Source: Pithys albifrons albifrons (Eukaryota; Chordata; Aves; Passeriformes; Thamnophilidae). From it: a stretch of 64,000 bases of DNA. The stretch covers positions 32,801,724-32,865,723 of the forward strand of contig NC_092463.1 in NCBI RefSeq assembly GCF_047495875.1, in the 5' to 3' direction. A program made the position numbers and the translations under genes. Shown here in pieces: positions 63,500-64,000 of this stretch. The notes beneath the pieces were generated by a model. That model ran no database searches, was not told the DNA's origin, and saw only the letters and a list, made by a program, of their open reading frames with translations. Within the stretch, counting starts at the first letter, position 1, and every line of letters starts with the position of its first letter.

Positions 63500-64000
63500 T
63501 TTATGTCATCCCCAGAAGGACCAACCATGTTCTGGGGGGCATCAGGCACAGCATCCCCAGCTGGTCAAGGCAGGGGATTGTCCCTCTCTGCTCTGCACTG
63601 GGGTGGCCTCACCCTGAACATTGTGCACAGTTTTGGGTGGCACAATACAGAAGAGAAATTAAGCTGTTAGAGAGAGTCCAAAGGAGGATAACAAGGTGGT
63701 GGAGAGCCTTGAGCTGGAGCTGTAAGAGGAGCAGCTGAGGGCACTTGGTCTATTGAGCCTGGAGGAGACTGATGGGAGAACTCATTGCAGTAACAACTTC
63801 CTTGTGAGGGGAAGAGGAGGGGCAGGCACTGATCTCTTCTCTGCAGTGACCAGTGATAGAACCCGAGGGAATGGCCTGAAGTTGTATCAGGGGAAGTTTA
63901 GGTTGGATATTAGAAAGAGCTTCTTCACCCAGAGGGTGGCTGGGCACTGGAACAGACTTCCCAGAGAAGTGATGACAGCACCAAGCCTGACAGAGTTCAA
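63500..64000 (+). mobile_element. CR1 LINE fragment, cut by window end
   Basis: Sense-strand CR1 ORF2 C-terminal region. It includes GCATCAGGCACAGCATCCCC, GTTTTGGGTGGCACAATACA, GAGCCTGGAGGAGACTGATG, GTTTAGGTTGGATATTAGAA and CACTGGAACAGACTTCCCAG. It continues past position 64000 towards the CR1 3' end. The decayed frame carries stops and indels. It is the only sizeable CR1 within RYR3 in this window that lies in the sense orientation. Confidence 0.92.

Larger units (their letters stand above)
20909..64000 (+). other. RYR3: RYR3 gene, 5' part (exons 1-3, introns 1-3)
   Basis: Ryanodine receptor 3 is the intracellular calcium-release channel of the endoplasmic or sarcoplasmic reticulum. It forms very large homotetramers, and each subunit is about 4,900 residues long. 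Three exons here give the first 93 codons, joined in phase 0 with GT-AG boundaries. RYR3, rather than RYR1 or RYR2, is supported by the N-terminus MAEGGEGGEDEIQFLRT, by [20 protein letters not shown] in exon 2 (as I recall it, RYR2 reads [20 protein letters not shown]) and by [18 protein letters not shown] in exon 3. Intron 1 (20960-57502) is about 36.5 kb, intron 2 (57623-62357) about 4.7 kb, and intron 3 is cut by the window end. No exon 4 sequence is seen between 62466 and 64000. Only part of the cytosolic N-terminal domain is encoded here. Confidence 0.95.

Noticed and set aside
62466..64000. RYR3 exon 4 within the window
   Set aside because: No segment encoding the conserved GGGHRTLLYGH continuation with splice sites was found. 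The exon must lie downstream.

Overview
The window is vertebrate nuclear DNA and almost certainly from a bird. It is AT-rich and CpG-poor, contains no compact prokaryote-like genes, and carries many chicken-repeat-1 (CR1) LINE fragments with the typical CR1 3' end. It also holds endogenous-retrovirus solo LTRs of a type I associate with neoavian or passerine genomes; that narrower placement is inference.

The only protein-coding gene I can support is the 5' end of RYR3, the ryanodine receptor 3 calcium-release channel, on the + strand. Three coding exons are visible: exon 1 at 20909-20959 (17 codons), exon 2 at 57503-57622 (40 codons) and exon 3 at 62358-62465 (36 codons). All have consensus splice sites and join in phase 0. 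Together they encode the first 93 residues of the cytosolic N-terminal domain. Intron 1 is about 36.5 kb and intron 2 about 4.7 kb. Intron 3 continues past the window, so the rest of this roughly 4,900-residue protein lies downstream.

Layout: 1-20640 is upstream intergenic DNA with a solo LTR (8325-9019), a small CpG-rich patch preceded by a strong 3'-splice-site-like tract (10116-10650), an internally deleted CR1 (14512-15600) and a CTCF-like motif (16129-16142). 20641-20908 is the putative RYR3 promoter and 5' UTR. Intron 1 holds a second solo LTR with a clean 5-bp target duplication (33495-34123), a divergent relative of that LTR (about 34800-35640), CR1 copies at 37274, 46609, 46783, 51267 and 55251, a degenerate ~153-bp tandem repeat (46018-46430) and a G-quadruplex candidate (42645-42682). 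Intron 2 holds a 5S-rRNA-derived sequence with a GC-rich body (58411-58790), the most unusual item here, and a CR1 copy. Intron 3 ends inside a + strand CR1.

Nearly all the longer open reading frames are chance frames in introns, CR1 remnants or low-complexity sequence. I found no operon-like system, CRISPR array, tRNA or intact mobile-element gene. The most interesting leads are the 5S-derived element, the upstream CpG-rich patch, the uORF-bearing 5' leader and the tandem repeat beside a tail-to-tail CR1 pair.
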